From NCBI GenBank assembly GCA_017744935.1, contig JAGIAI010000004.1, forward strand, positions 124,001-188,000: 64,000 nucleotides of DNA, in the 5' to 3' direction. Position 1 is the first letter of the stretch. Every line of letters starts with the position of its first letter. Positions 16,500 through 24,388 of the stretch are shown piece after piece. Source of the stretch: Variovorax sp. GTDB lineage: Bacteria; Pseudomonadota; Gammaproteobacteria; Burkholderiales; Burkholderiaceae_C. Position numbers and translations under genes: made by a program. The notes beneath the pieces are model-generated. The model was given only the letters and a program-made list of their open reading frames with translations. It was not told the origin of the DNA and did not search any database.

Positions 16500-17570
16500 A
16501 TGGAATTCGGCGTATTCATTCTCGCCCAGCAGCGCGGGTATCACCAGACTTCGCAGCAGGTCATCAATAACTCGATCCAGCAGACCGTGATTGCGGAACA
16601 GGCTGGATTCGACAATGCCTGGTACGCGGAGCATCATTTCAACAACTATTCGCTCTCGCCGTCGCCGCTGATGATGGTGGCCCACATGGCGGCCAAGACG
16701 CAGCGCATTCGCCTGGGCACCGCCGTCTGCATCCTGCCACTCTATCAGCCGGCCCGCTTCCTGGCGGAGGTCGGTTTTGCAGATACGGTCTCCAATGGCC
16801 GGCTCGATCTGGGCGTCGGATCGGGCTACCAGGAATTCGAATTCGAGCGCTTTGGCGTCGACATTGCCAACTCGGGCGCGATCTACAACGAATTCCTCGA
16901 CATCCTTCCGAAGGGCCTGACCCAGAAGATCTTTTCGTACGAGGGCCGGTTTCTCAAGGTGCCGCCGAGCTCCATCGCGGTGCGCTGCGTGCAGGAACCG
17001 ATGCCGCCGGTCTGGATCACCTCGGGCAACCCGGCGACCTTGAGCCGCGGGGTTCGCGAGAACTACAACCTCTTTGTCACCGCGCTGCTCAATGGCACCG
17101 AGGCCATTCGCGGTGTGCGCGGCAAGCTGGAGAAGGTGGCCGCAGAGAACGGCAAGGACCTCGACGGCGACGTGAAGTTCGGCTTTCTGCGCTGCGCCTA
17201 CGCATCCGACAACAAGGCCGAGATCGACGCCTACCTGCAATGCGCGCTCTTCCAGCGCCGTATCTCCGAGAGCCTGAAGTACCGCCGCTCGCAGTCCGAC
17301 GACGGCTACATGATCAAGGAAGTGCCGTACGAGACGGACCCGACCATCGAGCAGTTGCGCAGCAACCTGCCGGTGGGCTCGGTGAACCAGGTCATCGACC
17401 GGATGCTGGAAGAGATCAGCATCCTCAAGCCCAAGCACATCGCGATTCAGACGCAGCTGGGCGACTTCGACCAGAAGACGATGCTCAAGCAGATCGAACT
17501 CTGGGGCGAAAAGATCATCCCGGCCATCCAGAAGGAACTGGCCCCCAATCAAATCAGGAGACTTGCATGA
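16500..17570 (+). CDS. LLM-class (luciferase-like) flavin-dependent monooxygenase, copy 1
   Basis: This 356-residue bacterial-luciferase-fold protein begins MEFGVFILAQQRGYHQ. Conserved marks are the WYAEHHFNNYSLSPSPL strand, RIRLGTAVCILPLYQPARFLAE and GRLDLGVGSGYQEFEFERFG. Such proteins use reduced FMN from a separate reductase and oxygen to hydroxylate or perform Baeyer-Villiger insertion. A flavin reductase lies 3.4 kb downstream (21010). ATG 16500 follows GGAGA at good spacing. Its stop overlaps the Bug start as ATGA. A second gene at 18764 encodes a closely similar protein, so this is a recent duplication or a two-isozyme pathway. Confidence 0.9.
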   Translation: MEFGVFILAQQRGYHQTSQQVINNSIQQTVIAEQAGFDNAWYAEHHFNNYSLSPSPLMMVAHMAAKTQRIRLGTAVCILPLYQPARFLAEVGFADTVSNGRLDLGVGSGYQEFEFERFGVDIANSGAIYNEFLDILPKGLTQKIFSYEGRFLKVPPSSIAVRCVQEPMPPVWITSGNPATLSRGVRENYNLFVTALLNGTEAIRGVRGKLEKVAAENGKDLDGDVKFGFLRCAYASDNKAEIDAYLQCALFQRRISESLKYRRSQSDDGYMIKEVPYETDPTIEQLRSNLPVGSVNQVIDRMLEEISILKPKHIAIQTQLGDFDQKTMLKQIELWGEKIIPAIQKELAPNQIRRLA

Positions 17571-18574
17571 CGACCCCGACCCAACCCTCCATCAACCGAC
17601 GCACCGTCCTGCTCGGCAGCATGCTGCTGGGCGCCGGCGTCAACAGTTTCGCGAACACGAATTCGAACACCGGCAACTGGCCCAACCGGCCGATCCGCAT
17701 CATCGTTGCCGGCTCGTCCGGTGCGGGCGGCGACATCTTCGCGCGCCTCATTGCCGCGCCGCTGTCCGAAGTGCTCAAGCAGCCGGTGGTGGTGGACCCG
17801 AAGGCGGGCGCCAATGGCCTGATCGCCTGCGACGCTGTCGCCAAGGCGCCCGGCGACGGCTACACGCTGCTGTTCGCGCCGTCGTCCGCGATCCTCATCA
17901 ACCCGGTGATCCATCCGAAGCTGCCTTACGACGCGGAGAAGGACCTGCTCCCCGTCGCGCAAGTCGGCGCGGCCGGCATCCTGCTGGTGGCCAATCCCAG
18001 CACCGGCTTCAAGAACCTTGCGGACATGGTGGCCTACGCCAAGGCGCATCCGGGCAAGCTGGCCTACGGCTCGTGGGGCACCGGTTCGTCGGGCCATCTC
18101 GCCATGGAAGGCATCAAGGCACGCTATGGCCTCGACATGCCGCATGCGCCATACAAGACGCTCACGTCGGAAGTGACCGATCTCATCGGCAACAACATCA
18201 GCGTGGGCTTCACCGACATCGCATCGCCGATTCCGCACATGAAGGCCGGCCGTCTGGTCGGGCTCGGCCAGACCGGCTCGCAGCGCTGGCCGGCGACGAA
18301 GGACTTGCCCACGCTGTCGGAGCAGGGCTACAAGTTCGAGGCCGACGGCTGGTACGGGGTGTTCGCGCCGGCAGGAACGCCGCCGGAAATCATCAACCGG
18401 CTCAACGCGGAGATCTACCGCTTGCAGCAGACCCCCGCAGTGCGCGAGAAGATCGAAGGACAGAACATGATCGTCCCTGCGAGCGCGAGTGCGCAGCAGT
18501 TCGCGGCATCGATCAAGCGGGACGCGGCCATCTGGCAGGGACTCGCGCGCACGACGGACCTCAAGGAAAAGTAA
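17567..18574 (+). CDS. Bug-family tripartite tricarboxylate transporter receptor
   Basis: The 335-residue protein starts at ATG 17567, which overlaps the monooxygenase stop (ATGA). A signal-peptide-like N-terminus containing RRTVLLGSMLLGAGVNSFA is followed by WPNRPIRIIVAGSSGAGGDIFAR, a PKAGANG loop and APGDGYTLLFAP, the Bug signature. The twin-Arg followed by a hydrophobic stretch could also suit Tat export, but the xRR motif is incomplete. No TctA/TctB is nearby. Co-translation with a monooxygenase suggests it binds the pathway substrate in the periplasm. A terminator follows at 18607. Confidence 0.9.
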   Translation: MTTPTQPSINRRTVLLGSMLLGAGVNSFANTNSNTGNWPNRPIRIIVAGSSGAGGDIFARLIAAPLSEVLKQPVVVDPKAGANGLIACDAVAKAPGDGYTLLFAPSSAILINPVIHPKLPYDAEKDLLPVAQVGAAGILLVANPSTGFKNLADMVAYAKAHPGKLAYGSWGTGSSGHLAMEGIKARYGLDMPHAPYKTLTSEVTDLIGNNISVGFTDIASPIPHMKAGRLVGLGQTGSQRWPATKDLPTLSEQGYKFEADGWYGVFAPAGTPPEIINRLNAEIYRLQQTPAVREKIEGQNMIVPASASAQQFAASIKRDAAIWQGLARTTDLKEK

Positions 18575-18606
18575 GCACGGCCGCGCGCCCACAGGGACCA
18601 CAAACG

Positions 18607-18637
18607 GACCGGAGCCAAACGCTCCGGTCTTTTTTTT
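18607..18637 (+). terminator. Rho-independent terminator after the monooxygenase-Bug pair
   Basis: A perfect nine-base stem, GACCGGAGC with GCTCCGGTC, has a five-base loop and is followed by eight T residues. It separates the first monooxygenase-Bug unit from the second monooxygenase operon. Confidence 0.92.
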
Positions 18638-18763
18638 GCGCGTCCGCAACGCGCATCCCACCTTTTTTTGCAGGACTGAATCACGTTCCTTCGGTATTCA
18701 CGGCCGAGGGATCGAACAAGAGAATTTCCGTCATTGCACATCACCCCTCGGAAGGCGGAACAC

Positions 18764-19831
18764 ATGGAATTCGGCGTATTCATCCTGGCCCAGCAGCGCG
18801 GGTATCACCAGACTTCGCAGCAGGTCATCAGCAACTCGATCGAGCAGACCGTGGTGGCCGAGCAGGCTGGCTTCAACACGGCCTGGTATGCGGAGCACCA
18901 CTTCAACAACTACTCGCTCTCGCCGTCGCCGCTGATGATGATCGCGCACATGGCCGCCAAGACGCAGCGCATCCGCCTGGGTTCCGCGGTGTGCATCCTG
19001 CCGCTGTATCACCCTGCACGCTTCCTGGCCGAAGTGGGCTTTGTCGATACGGTGTCGAACGGCCGCCTGGAACTCGGCATCGGCTCCGGCTACCAGGAGT
19101 TCGAGTTCGAGCGCTTCGGCGTGAAGATCGAAGAGTCTGGCGCGATCTACAACGAGTTCCTCGACATCATCCCGAAGGGCCTCACGCAGAAGATCGTTTC
19201 CTACGAAGGCAAGCACCTCAAGCTGCCGCCGAGCTCGATCGCGGTGCGCCCGGTGCAGTCGCCGATGCCACCGCTCTGGATCACCTCGGGCAACCCGGTC
19301 ACGCTCGGCCGCGGCGTGCGCGAAGGCCATAACCTCTTCGTGACCGCACTGCTCAATGGCAACGAAGCGATCACCTCGCTGCGCGAGCGCCTCGACAAGG
19401 TCGCGCAGGACAACGGCGCGGATCTCGACGATGACGTGAAGTTCGGCTTCCTGCGCTGCGCGTTCGCATCCGACAACCAGGCGGAGATCGACAGCTACCT
19501 CGACAACGCACGCTTCCAGCGCCGCATCTCCGAGAGCCTCAAGTTCCGCCGTGCGCAGTCCGACGACGGCTACATGGTCAAGGAAGTGCCCTCGGCCACC
19601 GACCCGACCTTCGAGCAACTGCGCAAGAACCTGCCCGTGGGTTCGGTCAACCAGGTGATCGACAAGATGCTGGAAGAAATCAGCATCCTCCGGCCCAAGC
19701 ACATCGCGCTGCAAACCCAGTTGGGCGACTTCGACCAGAAAACGATGCTGCGCCAGATCGAACTGTGGGGCGAGAAGATCATCCCGGCGATCCGCAAGGA
19801 AGTCGATTCGATGAACTCCGTGTCCGCCTGA
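18764..19831 (+). CDS. LLM-class flavin-dependent monooxygenase, copy 2
   Basis: This 355-residue protein is collinear with the one at 16500-17570 and, by eye, about four fifths identical, with no gaps until the C-terminus. The same WYAEHHFNNYSLSPSPL and GSGYQEFEFERFG segments are present. Differences cluster in the mid-region (VKIEESG for VDIANSG, EGHNLF for ENYNLF), which could alter substrate fit. ATG 18764 follows GGAAGG. It heads a run of five tightly spaced genes (SDR, VOC, flavin reductase, CoA-transferase). A terminator separates it from copy 1, so the two copies can be transcribed independently. Confidence 0.9.
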   Translation: MEFGVFILAQQRGYHQTSQQVISNSIEQTVVAEQAGFNTAWYAEHHFNNYSLSPSPLMMIAHMAAKTQRIRLGSAVCILPLYHPARFLAEVGFVDTVSNGRLELGIGSGYQEFEFERFGVKIEESGAIYNEFLDIIPKGLTQKIVSYEGKHLKLPPSSIAVRPVQSPMPPLWITSGNPVTLGRGVREGHNLFVTALLNGNEAITSLRERLDKVAQDNGADLDDDVKFGFLRCAFASDNQAEIDSYLDNARFQRRISESLKFRRAQSDDGYMVKEVPSATDPTFEQLRKNLPVGSVNQVIDKMLEEISILRPKHIALQTQLGDFDQKTMLRQIELWGEKIIPAIRKEVDSMNSVSA

Positions 19832-19838
19832 AGCACAC

Positions 19839-20633
19839 ATGTCGTCGATGCCCTTCCAGACTGCGTTCGACAGCAAGGCCCTGCAAGACAGGGTGGCGGT
19901 GGTCACCGGCGCCTCCGGCGGCCTCGGCCTCGCCATCTGCGAGCACCTGCGCGCAGCGGGCGCATCGGTGGTGCAGCTGGACATCAGCTATCCAGTCGGA
20001 CCCACCGAAAGCGACGGCGTGCTGACCATGCACTGCGACATCGCCGAGCCCGCATCCGTGGCCGCCATGGCGGAACAGGTGTGTTCGCGCTTCGGTCGCT
20101 GCGATGTGCTGGTGAACAACGCCGGCATCACTGCTTCGCCGGTCGGCTTGCACGATTTCCCGATCGACCTGTGGGACCGCATCTTCCGCGTGAACCTGCG
20201 AGGCGCACTGCTGTGCGCGCAGGCGCTCGTGCCGATGATGTTCGACCAGCAGTCGGGCAGCGTCGTCAACGTGGCTTCGATCGGCGCACAGGTGCCCACA
20301 CGCAATGGCGCCTATGGACCCACCAAGGCGGCACTGAGGGGATTGACCCACCAGATGGCTGTGGAGTGGGGTCCGCGCGGCATTCGCGCGAACTCGGTCA
20401 GCCCTGGAATGATCCGCACGCCGCTGTCGGAGCCGCACTACCAGAAGGAAGGCACGCTGGAGCGGCGCACCGCCGCCATCCCCGCGCGCCGCGTCGGCCG
20501 CCCGGAGGATATCGGTTCGGTCGTGGCCTTCCTGGCCAGCGACGCGTCGGCGTATGTCAATGGAGAGGACATCGTCGTCGACGGTGGCTTCCTCAAGGCA
20601 TCGCTGACCAACATCTACAACAACGCAACCTGA
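19839..20633 (+). CDS. SDR-family oxidoreductase
   Basis: This 264-residue classical SDR has TGASGGLG near residue 24, Asp in the VVQLDIS turn (NAD-type), NNAG, a Ser in VVNVASI, YGPTK as the YxxxK pair and YVNGEDIVVDGGF near the end. The gene starts seven bases after the monooxygenase stop. A second ATG three codons in is also possible. Within the operon it could oxidise the alcohol formed by hydroxylation or supply the ketone for oxygen insertion. The exact substrate is unknown. Confidence 0.88.
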   Translation: MSSMPFQTAFDSKALQDRVAVVTGASGGLGLAICEHLRAAGASVVQLDISYPVGPTESDGVLTMHCDIAEPASVAAMAEQVCSRFGRCDVLVNNAGITASPVGLHDFPIDLWDRIFRVNLRGALLCAQALVPMMFDQQSGSVVNVASIGAQVPTRNGAYGPTKAALRGLTHQMAVEWGPRGIRANSVSPGMIRTPLSEPHYQKEGTLERRTAAIPARRVGRPEDIGSVVAFLASDASAYVNGEDIVVDGGFLKASLTNIYNNAT

Positions 20634-20644
20634 GCGACACCAAC

Positions 20645-21013
20645 ATGGACTCGCCAAAGCGCCTTCAGAACGTATTCGTCGTCGCCGAACGGCCGGCGGA
20701 ACTCCACAACTTCTACGAATCGGCTCTCGGGCTGCAGCTCAAGTTCCGCGACAAGGACCGCTGGTTCCAGTACGGCGTGGGCGGCAGCAATGTCGCGCTG
20801 GCCTGCCGCGAAGAAGCGGTTCCCGCGACATCGGGCGTGGTGATGGTGTTCGAGGTGGATGACTTCACGGCGGTCGCGGAGCGTGTCGCCGCGTCGGGCG
20901 GCGAGGTGCTCGGCATGCGCGACATGGGCACGCATGGCGCGGTCGTGTCGTTGCGCGACCCCGAGGGCAACATCGTTCAACTCTTCAAGCGTCAGGCGAC
21001 GCCGGCATCATGA
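20645..21013 (+). CDS. VOC (glyoxalase/extradiol-type) family protein
   Basis: The 122-residue protein is a single vicinal-oxygen-chelate domain: an N-terminal NVFVVAERPAELHNFYESALGLQL module and a C-terminal FEVDDFTAVAERVAASGGEV...LRDPEGNIVQLFK module. The C-terminal metal-ligand glutamate (PEGN) is kept, but the first-strand His normally present is not evident, so metal binding is uncertain. It starts 11 bases after the SDR stop and overlaps the flavin reductase start (ATGA). In such operons VOC proteins act as isomerases, epimerases or dioxygenases. I cannot choose between these. Confidence 0.82.
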   Translation: MDSPKRLQNVFVVAERPAELHNFYESALGLQLKFRDKDRWFQYGVGGSNVALACREEAVPATSGVVMVFEVDDFTAVAERVAASGGEVLGMRDMGTHGAVVSLRDPEGNIVQLFKRQATPAS

Positions 21014-21954
21014 GCTACGAAACGCCGCAGATCGATGCGATCGAGCCCAAGCTGTTCCGCCAGCTGCTGGGTTGCTTCCCGACGGGCGTCGCCGTCGTCA
21101 CCACCACCACGGCCGACGGGCGGCCCGCAGGCCTCACCTGCAATTCGTTCAGTTCCGTTTCGCTGGACCCGCCACTGGTGCTCTTCAGCCTGCGCAAGGC
21201 GAGCAGCCTGCTGCCGACTTTCGTGGAGGCTGGCACCTTCTCGATCAACATCCTGTCGCAGAGCCAGGACGTGCTCTCCGGTCGCTTCGCGTCGAGCAAG
21301 ATCGCGGACAAGTTCGAAGGCGTCGCATGGCGCAAAGGGCCGCTTGGAACGCCTCTCATCGACGACTGCCTCGCCAGCTTCGAGTGCACCGTCTATGCGC
21401 GCCACGAGGCCGGTGACCATGAGATCTTCATCGGCGAAGTCAAGCACATGGCGCCGGGTTCTCCGGACCATGCACTGGTGTTCTACAAGGGCGCCTACAT
21501 GATGCTGGCCGAGTCGCTGCGCAAGCTGGTGCTCGACGGCCAGCTCGGCACGAACGACATGGACGAGGCCTATCGCTCGCTATACGGAACACTGCTGCGC
21601 CTCGCTTGCGTGCGCGCATCCGAAAAGGAAGTCGACGCGATCGAACGGGCTGTGGACCAGATCGAGCAGCATCAGGGCGAGAAGGCACTCCCGCAGCGCA
21701 TCGAAGCCATGGCGAGCTTTTTCTCGTCGATCGCGCTGGCTGGGCACAACGAGGCGTTGCAGCTCATGGCACGGACGATGACCGCGGTGCTTCGCGAGCG
21801 GATGGCGCTCGTCATTCCCGCGCATCCGCGGCCCGATGTGTTTCCGCTGCGCCGCAAGGTCGTGGAGCGCCTGCGTGCGCGCGACGCCGACGGTGCCGCG
21901 GCTGCGTTGGACGAATTCATCACGGTGCTCCGCGCCAACGAAACAGGGCAATGA
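21010..21954 (+). CDS. flavin reductase fused to a helical FCD-like C-terminal domain
   Basis: The 314-residue protein has a standard flavin-reductase (HpaC-type) domain in residues 10-170: FPTGVAVVTTTTADGRPAG, SFSSVSLDPPLVLFSL and FEGVAWRKGPLGTPLI. About 140 residues of alpha-helical sequence follow. Their pattern (DEAYRSLYGTLLRLA... up to the VFPLRRKVVERLRARDADGAAAALDEFI helices) resembles the FCD effector domain of GntR regulators, but the metal-binding His residues are missing. Typical reductases stop near residue 170. It should supply FMNH2 to the luciferase-like monooxygenases. The extra domain may sense a ligand or mediate assembly (inference). It overlaps both neighbours by ATGA. Confidence 0.83.
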   Translation: MSYETPQIDAIEPKLFRQLLGCFPTGVAVVTTTTADGRPAGLTCNSFSSVSLDPPLVLFSLRKASSLLPTFVEAGTFSINILSQSQDVLSGRFASSKIADKFEGVAWRKGPLGTPLIDDCLASFECTVYARHEAGDHEIFIGEVKHMAPGSPDHALVFYKGAYMMLAESLRKLVLDGQLGTNDMDEAYRSLYGTLLRLACVRASEKEVDAIERAVDQIEQHQGEKALPQRIEAMASFFSSIALAGHNEALQLMARTMTAVLRERMALVIPAHPRPDVFPLRRKVVERLRARDADGAAAALDEFITVLRANETGQ

Positions 21955-23159
21955 ACAGATCCATGATTCAACCGCTTTCCGGCGTGCGCGTGCTCGATCT
22001 TTCGCGCGTGCTTGCCGGCCCCATGTGTGCAATGGCGCTCGCCGATCTCGGCGCGGATGTCATCAAGGTCGAACACCCGGAGCGCGGCGACGATACCCGC
22101 GACTGGGGCCAGCGCATCGGCCGCAACAACACCTCCTACTTCAACGCCTGCAACCGCAACAAGCGATCCATCTGCGTGGACCTGCAGGATGAAGCCGGAC
22201 AGCGCGTCGTGCGCGAGCTGGCTGCGCAGAGCGACGTGGTCATCCAGAACTTCAAGCACGGCGGCGCCGAGAAGCTGGGGCTGGGCTACGAAGACCTGCG
22301 CGCGGTGAATCCGAAAGTCATCTACTGCTCGATCTCGGGCTACTCGGCGCTCGGGCCCGAGAAGGACCGGCCGGGCTACGACCTCGTCATCCAGGGCGAG
22401 ACCGGGCTGATGGCGATGAACGGCGAGGAAGGGCAGGGCCCGTTGAAGTTTGGCATTGCTGCCGTCGACATGTTCACCGGCATGTACTCCGCGCAGGCGA
22501 TCCTTGCGGTGCTGTACGAGCGCGCACGCACCGGCGAGGGCCGGCACATTCAGATGTCGCTCTACGACAGCGGCATGATGATCACCTCCTACTACGGGCT
22601 GACGGCCTGGCTCAATCAGGCTGACCCGGCGAAGTTCGGCAACTCGCATCCCTCGATCGTTCCCTACGGCGTGTTCGATGCGAACGATGGCCCGCTGGTG
22701 ATCGCGGTGGGCAACAACGGCCAGTTCCGCAAGCTCTGCGAGTCGGTCATCGACTCGCCTTCGCTCCCGGAAGATCCACGTTTTTCGACCAACACCGAGC
22801 GTTCGCGGAATCGTCAGGTGCTGCTGCCGATCCTGCACGAGCGGTTCAAGGCCTATTCGCGCGCGGAGCTTATCGAGGGCATGCGGCGCGTGGGCATTCC
22901 TTGCGGCGAGGTGCTGGGGCTCTACGACGCGATCCGCTCGGAGCGCACGGCGCAGGCGAAGGTGTGGTGCGAGTTCGAAGACTCCGAAGCGGGCATGCAG
23001 GCGGTCCACGCGCCGCCGTATGTACTCGACGGAGAGCGCGCCAGCGTGAACCGGCAACCACCGCATCTCGGCCAGCACACGGACGAAGTGCTGCGCGAGT
23101 TGCTCGGCCTTGACGACGCGCAGCTGCAGTCGCTGAGCGAAAAGCGCGTGATCGCCTGA
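21951..23159 (+). CDS. type III (CaiB/BaiF-like) CoA-transferase
   Basis: This 402-residue protein is a family III CoA-transferase. The N-terminal LSGVRVLDLSRVLAGPMCAMALADLGADVIKVEHPE is nearly canonical, and the catalytic aspartate lies in FGIAAVDMFTGMYSAQAIL near residue 170. It moves CoA between carboxylates, so it could activate the acid produced by the monooxygenase and lactonase steps. ATG 21951 overlaps the flavin reductase stop; ATG 21963 is also possible. It is the last gene of the plus-strand operon, followed by a strong hairpin at 23164. Confidence 0.92.
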   Translation: MNRSMIQPLSGVRVLDLSRVLAGPMCAMALADLGADVIKVEHPERGDDTRDWGQRIGRNNTSYFNACNRNKRSICVDLQDEAGQRVVRELAAQSDVVIQNFKHGGAEKLGLGYEDLRAVNPKVIYCSISGYSALGPEKDRPGYDLVIQGETGLMAMNGEEGQGPLKFGIAAVDMFTGMYSAQAILAVLYERARTGEGRHIQMSLYDSGMMITSYYGLTAWLNQADPAKFGNSHPSIVPYGVFDANDGPLVIAVGNNGQFRKLCESVIDSPSLPEDPRFSTNTERSRNRQVLLPILHERFKAYSRAELIEGMRRVGIPCGEVLGLYDAIRSERTAQAKVWCEFEDSEAGMQAVHAPPYVLDGERASVNRQPPHLGQHTDEVLRELLGLDDAQLQSLSEKRVIA

Positions 23160-23163
23160 CGAG

Positions 23164-23182
23164 GCGCGCCACAGTGGCGCGC
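23164..23182 (+). terminator. hairpin after the CoA-transferase operon
   Basis: An eight-base perfect stem (GCGCGCCA with TGGCGCGC) closes on a three-base loop four bases after the stop codon. No T tract follows, so it may protect the mRNA end or act with Rho, not as a classical terminator. Confidence 0.4.
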
Positions 23183-23246
23183 AATGCGGGCATTCGCGGG
23201 GGGCGGGACCCGTGCTCATCCACGCCAGATGCAAGATACTGGCGCA

Positions 23247-23990
23247 ATGCCTGATTCCTCGAAGAGCCGATCCGGTGCGGGAGAACCCGCAGGAGAGGTG
23301 AATCCTGGCGACATCGTCACCTCGCGAGCGCCGTTGGAAATGCCGGATCAGCAGCCGAAGCGCAATACCCAGCGGCAGACGCAGCCGGAGCACGGGCCCC
23401 GCACCCTGCAGGGGTCGAAGTGGTCCGAATGGGTTTTCTCTGCCGCCCTCGCGGCGATATTCCTGGTGTTCGGTATGGCGATCCTGATGGACAAGGAGGG
23501 CCGCGAGCAGCCACGGTCCCTGGCGGCCACGCCATTGTTCATCGGTGAGCTCCATCCCAACATCAGCGACGTGATAGAGAAGGCGCCGGAGGACGGCGCA
23601 CTTGAGATCACGCTTGTCGAGCCCGCGCCGATGTACCCGGCGGACGTCGTGGTCGGATTCGCCAGCGACGCACTCGTGGTCTTGCGACGGATGCGGGAGT
23701 TCTTCCCCCAGCTCGACAACCGCGTCGTTCGATTCGTGGTGAAGGCCCCTTTGCACCCGACCGATACCGGTTCGAACGGGATGGCCCCGCTGTTGTCGAT
23801 CGAATTCGAGCGGGGCGAGGTGCTTGCGGAAGTCACGGCGCCTGAGTTCACCTATCAGGACCTTCTGAACGAGACATTGGTTGTCCGGTACCTGAATGAC
23901 CGGAGCGGCTCGCGCTACCTGGGCGCATTCTGCCGCGACCCGTTGTCGAGGCCCGCGGCAGACTTCTGCGAGCGGCAGGTTCTGGACTGA
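23247..23990 (+). CDS. hypothetical protein with one transmembrane segment
   Basis: The 247-residue protein has a polar N-terminal 60 residues rich in Ser, Gly and Gln, then one membrane segment (WVFSAALAAIFLVFGMAIL). A C-terminal domain of about 150 residues contains ELHPNISDVIEKAPEDGALEITLVEPAP and a Cys pair near the end (FCRDP...FCERQ), suggesting a periplasmic disulfide. The topology would be cytoplasmic N-terminus with periplasmic C-terminus. No family is recognised. ATG 23247 was chosen; in-frame ATGs at 23229 and 23184 are possible, and none has a strong ribosome site. It stands alone between two catabolic operons. Confidence 0.62.
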   Translation: MPDSSKSRSGAGEPAGEVNPGDIVTSRAPLEMPDQQPKRNTQRQTQPEHGPRTLQGSKWSEWVFSAALAAIFLVFGMAILMDKEGREQPRSLAATPLFIGELHPNISDVIEKAPEDGALEITLVEPAPMYPADVVVGFASDALVVLRRMREFFPQLDNRVVRFVVKAPLHPTDTGSNGMAPLLSIEFERGEVLAEVTAPEFTYQDLLNETLVVRYLNDRSGSRYLGAFCRDPLSRPAADFCERQVLD

Positions 23991-24012
23991 ACGCCATTCT
24001 GTCTCCCGCACG

Positions 24013-24180
24013 CTAGAAGCGGCCCGTTGCCCGCCGCTGGACCGCCGCCTTCGCCGGCGGCTTCTCGCCCTGTGCCGCCGCATCCTTCCGGGGTGCGCGC
24101 TTCGCGGGTTTGCGCCTTCCCTTCAGGGACTCGATCAGGGAAAGGGCACCCTTGTCGAACTTCGCGTTTTCATCGGGCAT
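24013..24180 (-). CDS. small basic hypothetical protein
   Basis: The 55-residue frame starts at ATG 24180 with GGAGG at ideal spacing, stronger than the upstream alternative at 24315. The protein is MPDENAKFDKGALSLIESL followed by a Lys/Arg/Ala-rich tail (GRRKPAKRAPRKD...KPPAKAAVQRR) that resembles the disordered basic tails of DNA-binding or ribosome-associated proteins. The composition gives no specific function. It converges on the membrane protein at 23247 with 22 bases between. Its promoter region may overlap that of the salicylate operon. Confidence 0.55.
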   Translation of the reverse strand: MPDENAKFDKGALSLIESLKGRRKPAKRAPRKDAAAQGEKPPAKAAVQRRATGRF

Positions 24181-24250
24181 GGCGCGGCCTCCAGACGGCG
24201 AGGGCTGGATGGTACGCCGGGTCTCGCGGCTCCGAGCATTATTTGATTGG

Positions 24251-24296
24251 GTGATGTATCGAATCACGCCTGCCGCATTGACGGAATATTGCGTGA
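24251..24296. promoter_or_regulatory. overlapping dyads upstream of the salicylate operon
   Basis: Two symmetric elements lie 93-138 bases before the oxygenase start: GTGAT-N7-ATCAC (24251-24267), and TCACGC (24264-24269) with GCGTGA (24291-24296). The reverse strand near 24291 reads TTCACGC, part of the NahR recognition element as I recall it (ATTCACGC...TGAT). The salicylate-responsive LysR protein at 31017-31949 is the likely ligand. The site is a candidate only. Confidence 0.4.
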
Positions 24297-24388
24297 AATC
24301 AATGATTCGCTCCATGTCCGCAAGCTAGTGCGGCTGAACATCAAAGCCAAGGCACCCGTCAGTGGTTGCCGAGTAGCAAGGAGACCCC

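Noticed and set aside
23164..23182. The hairpin as a classical Rho-independent terminator.
   Set aside because: No T tract follows the stem, so it is listed only as a low-confidence transcript-end hairpin.
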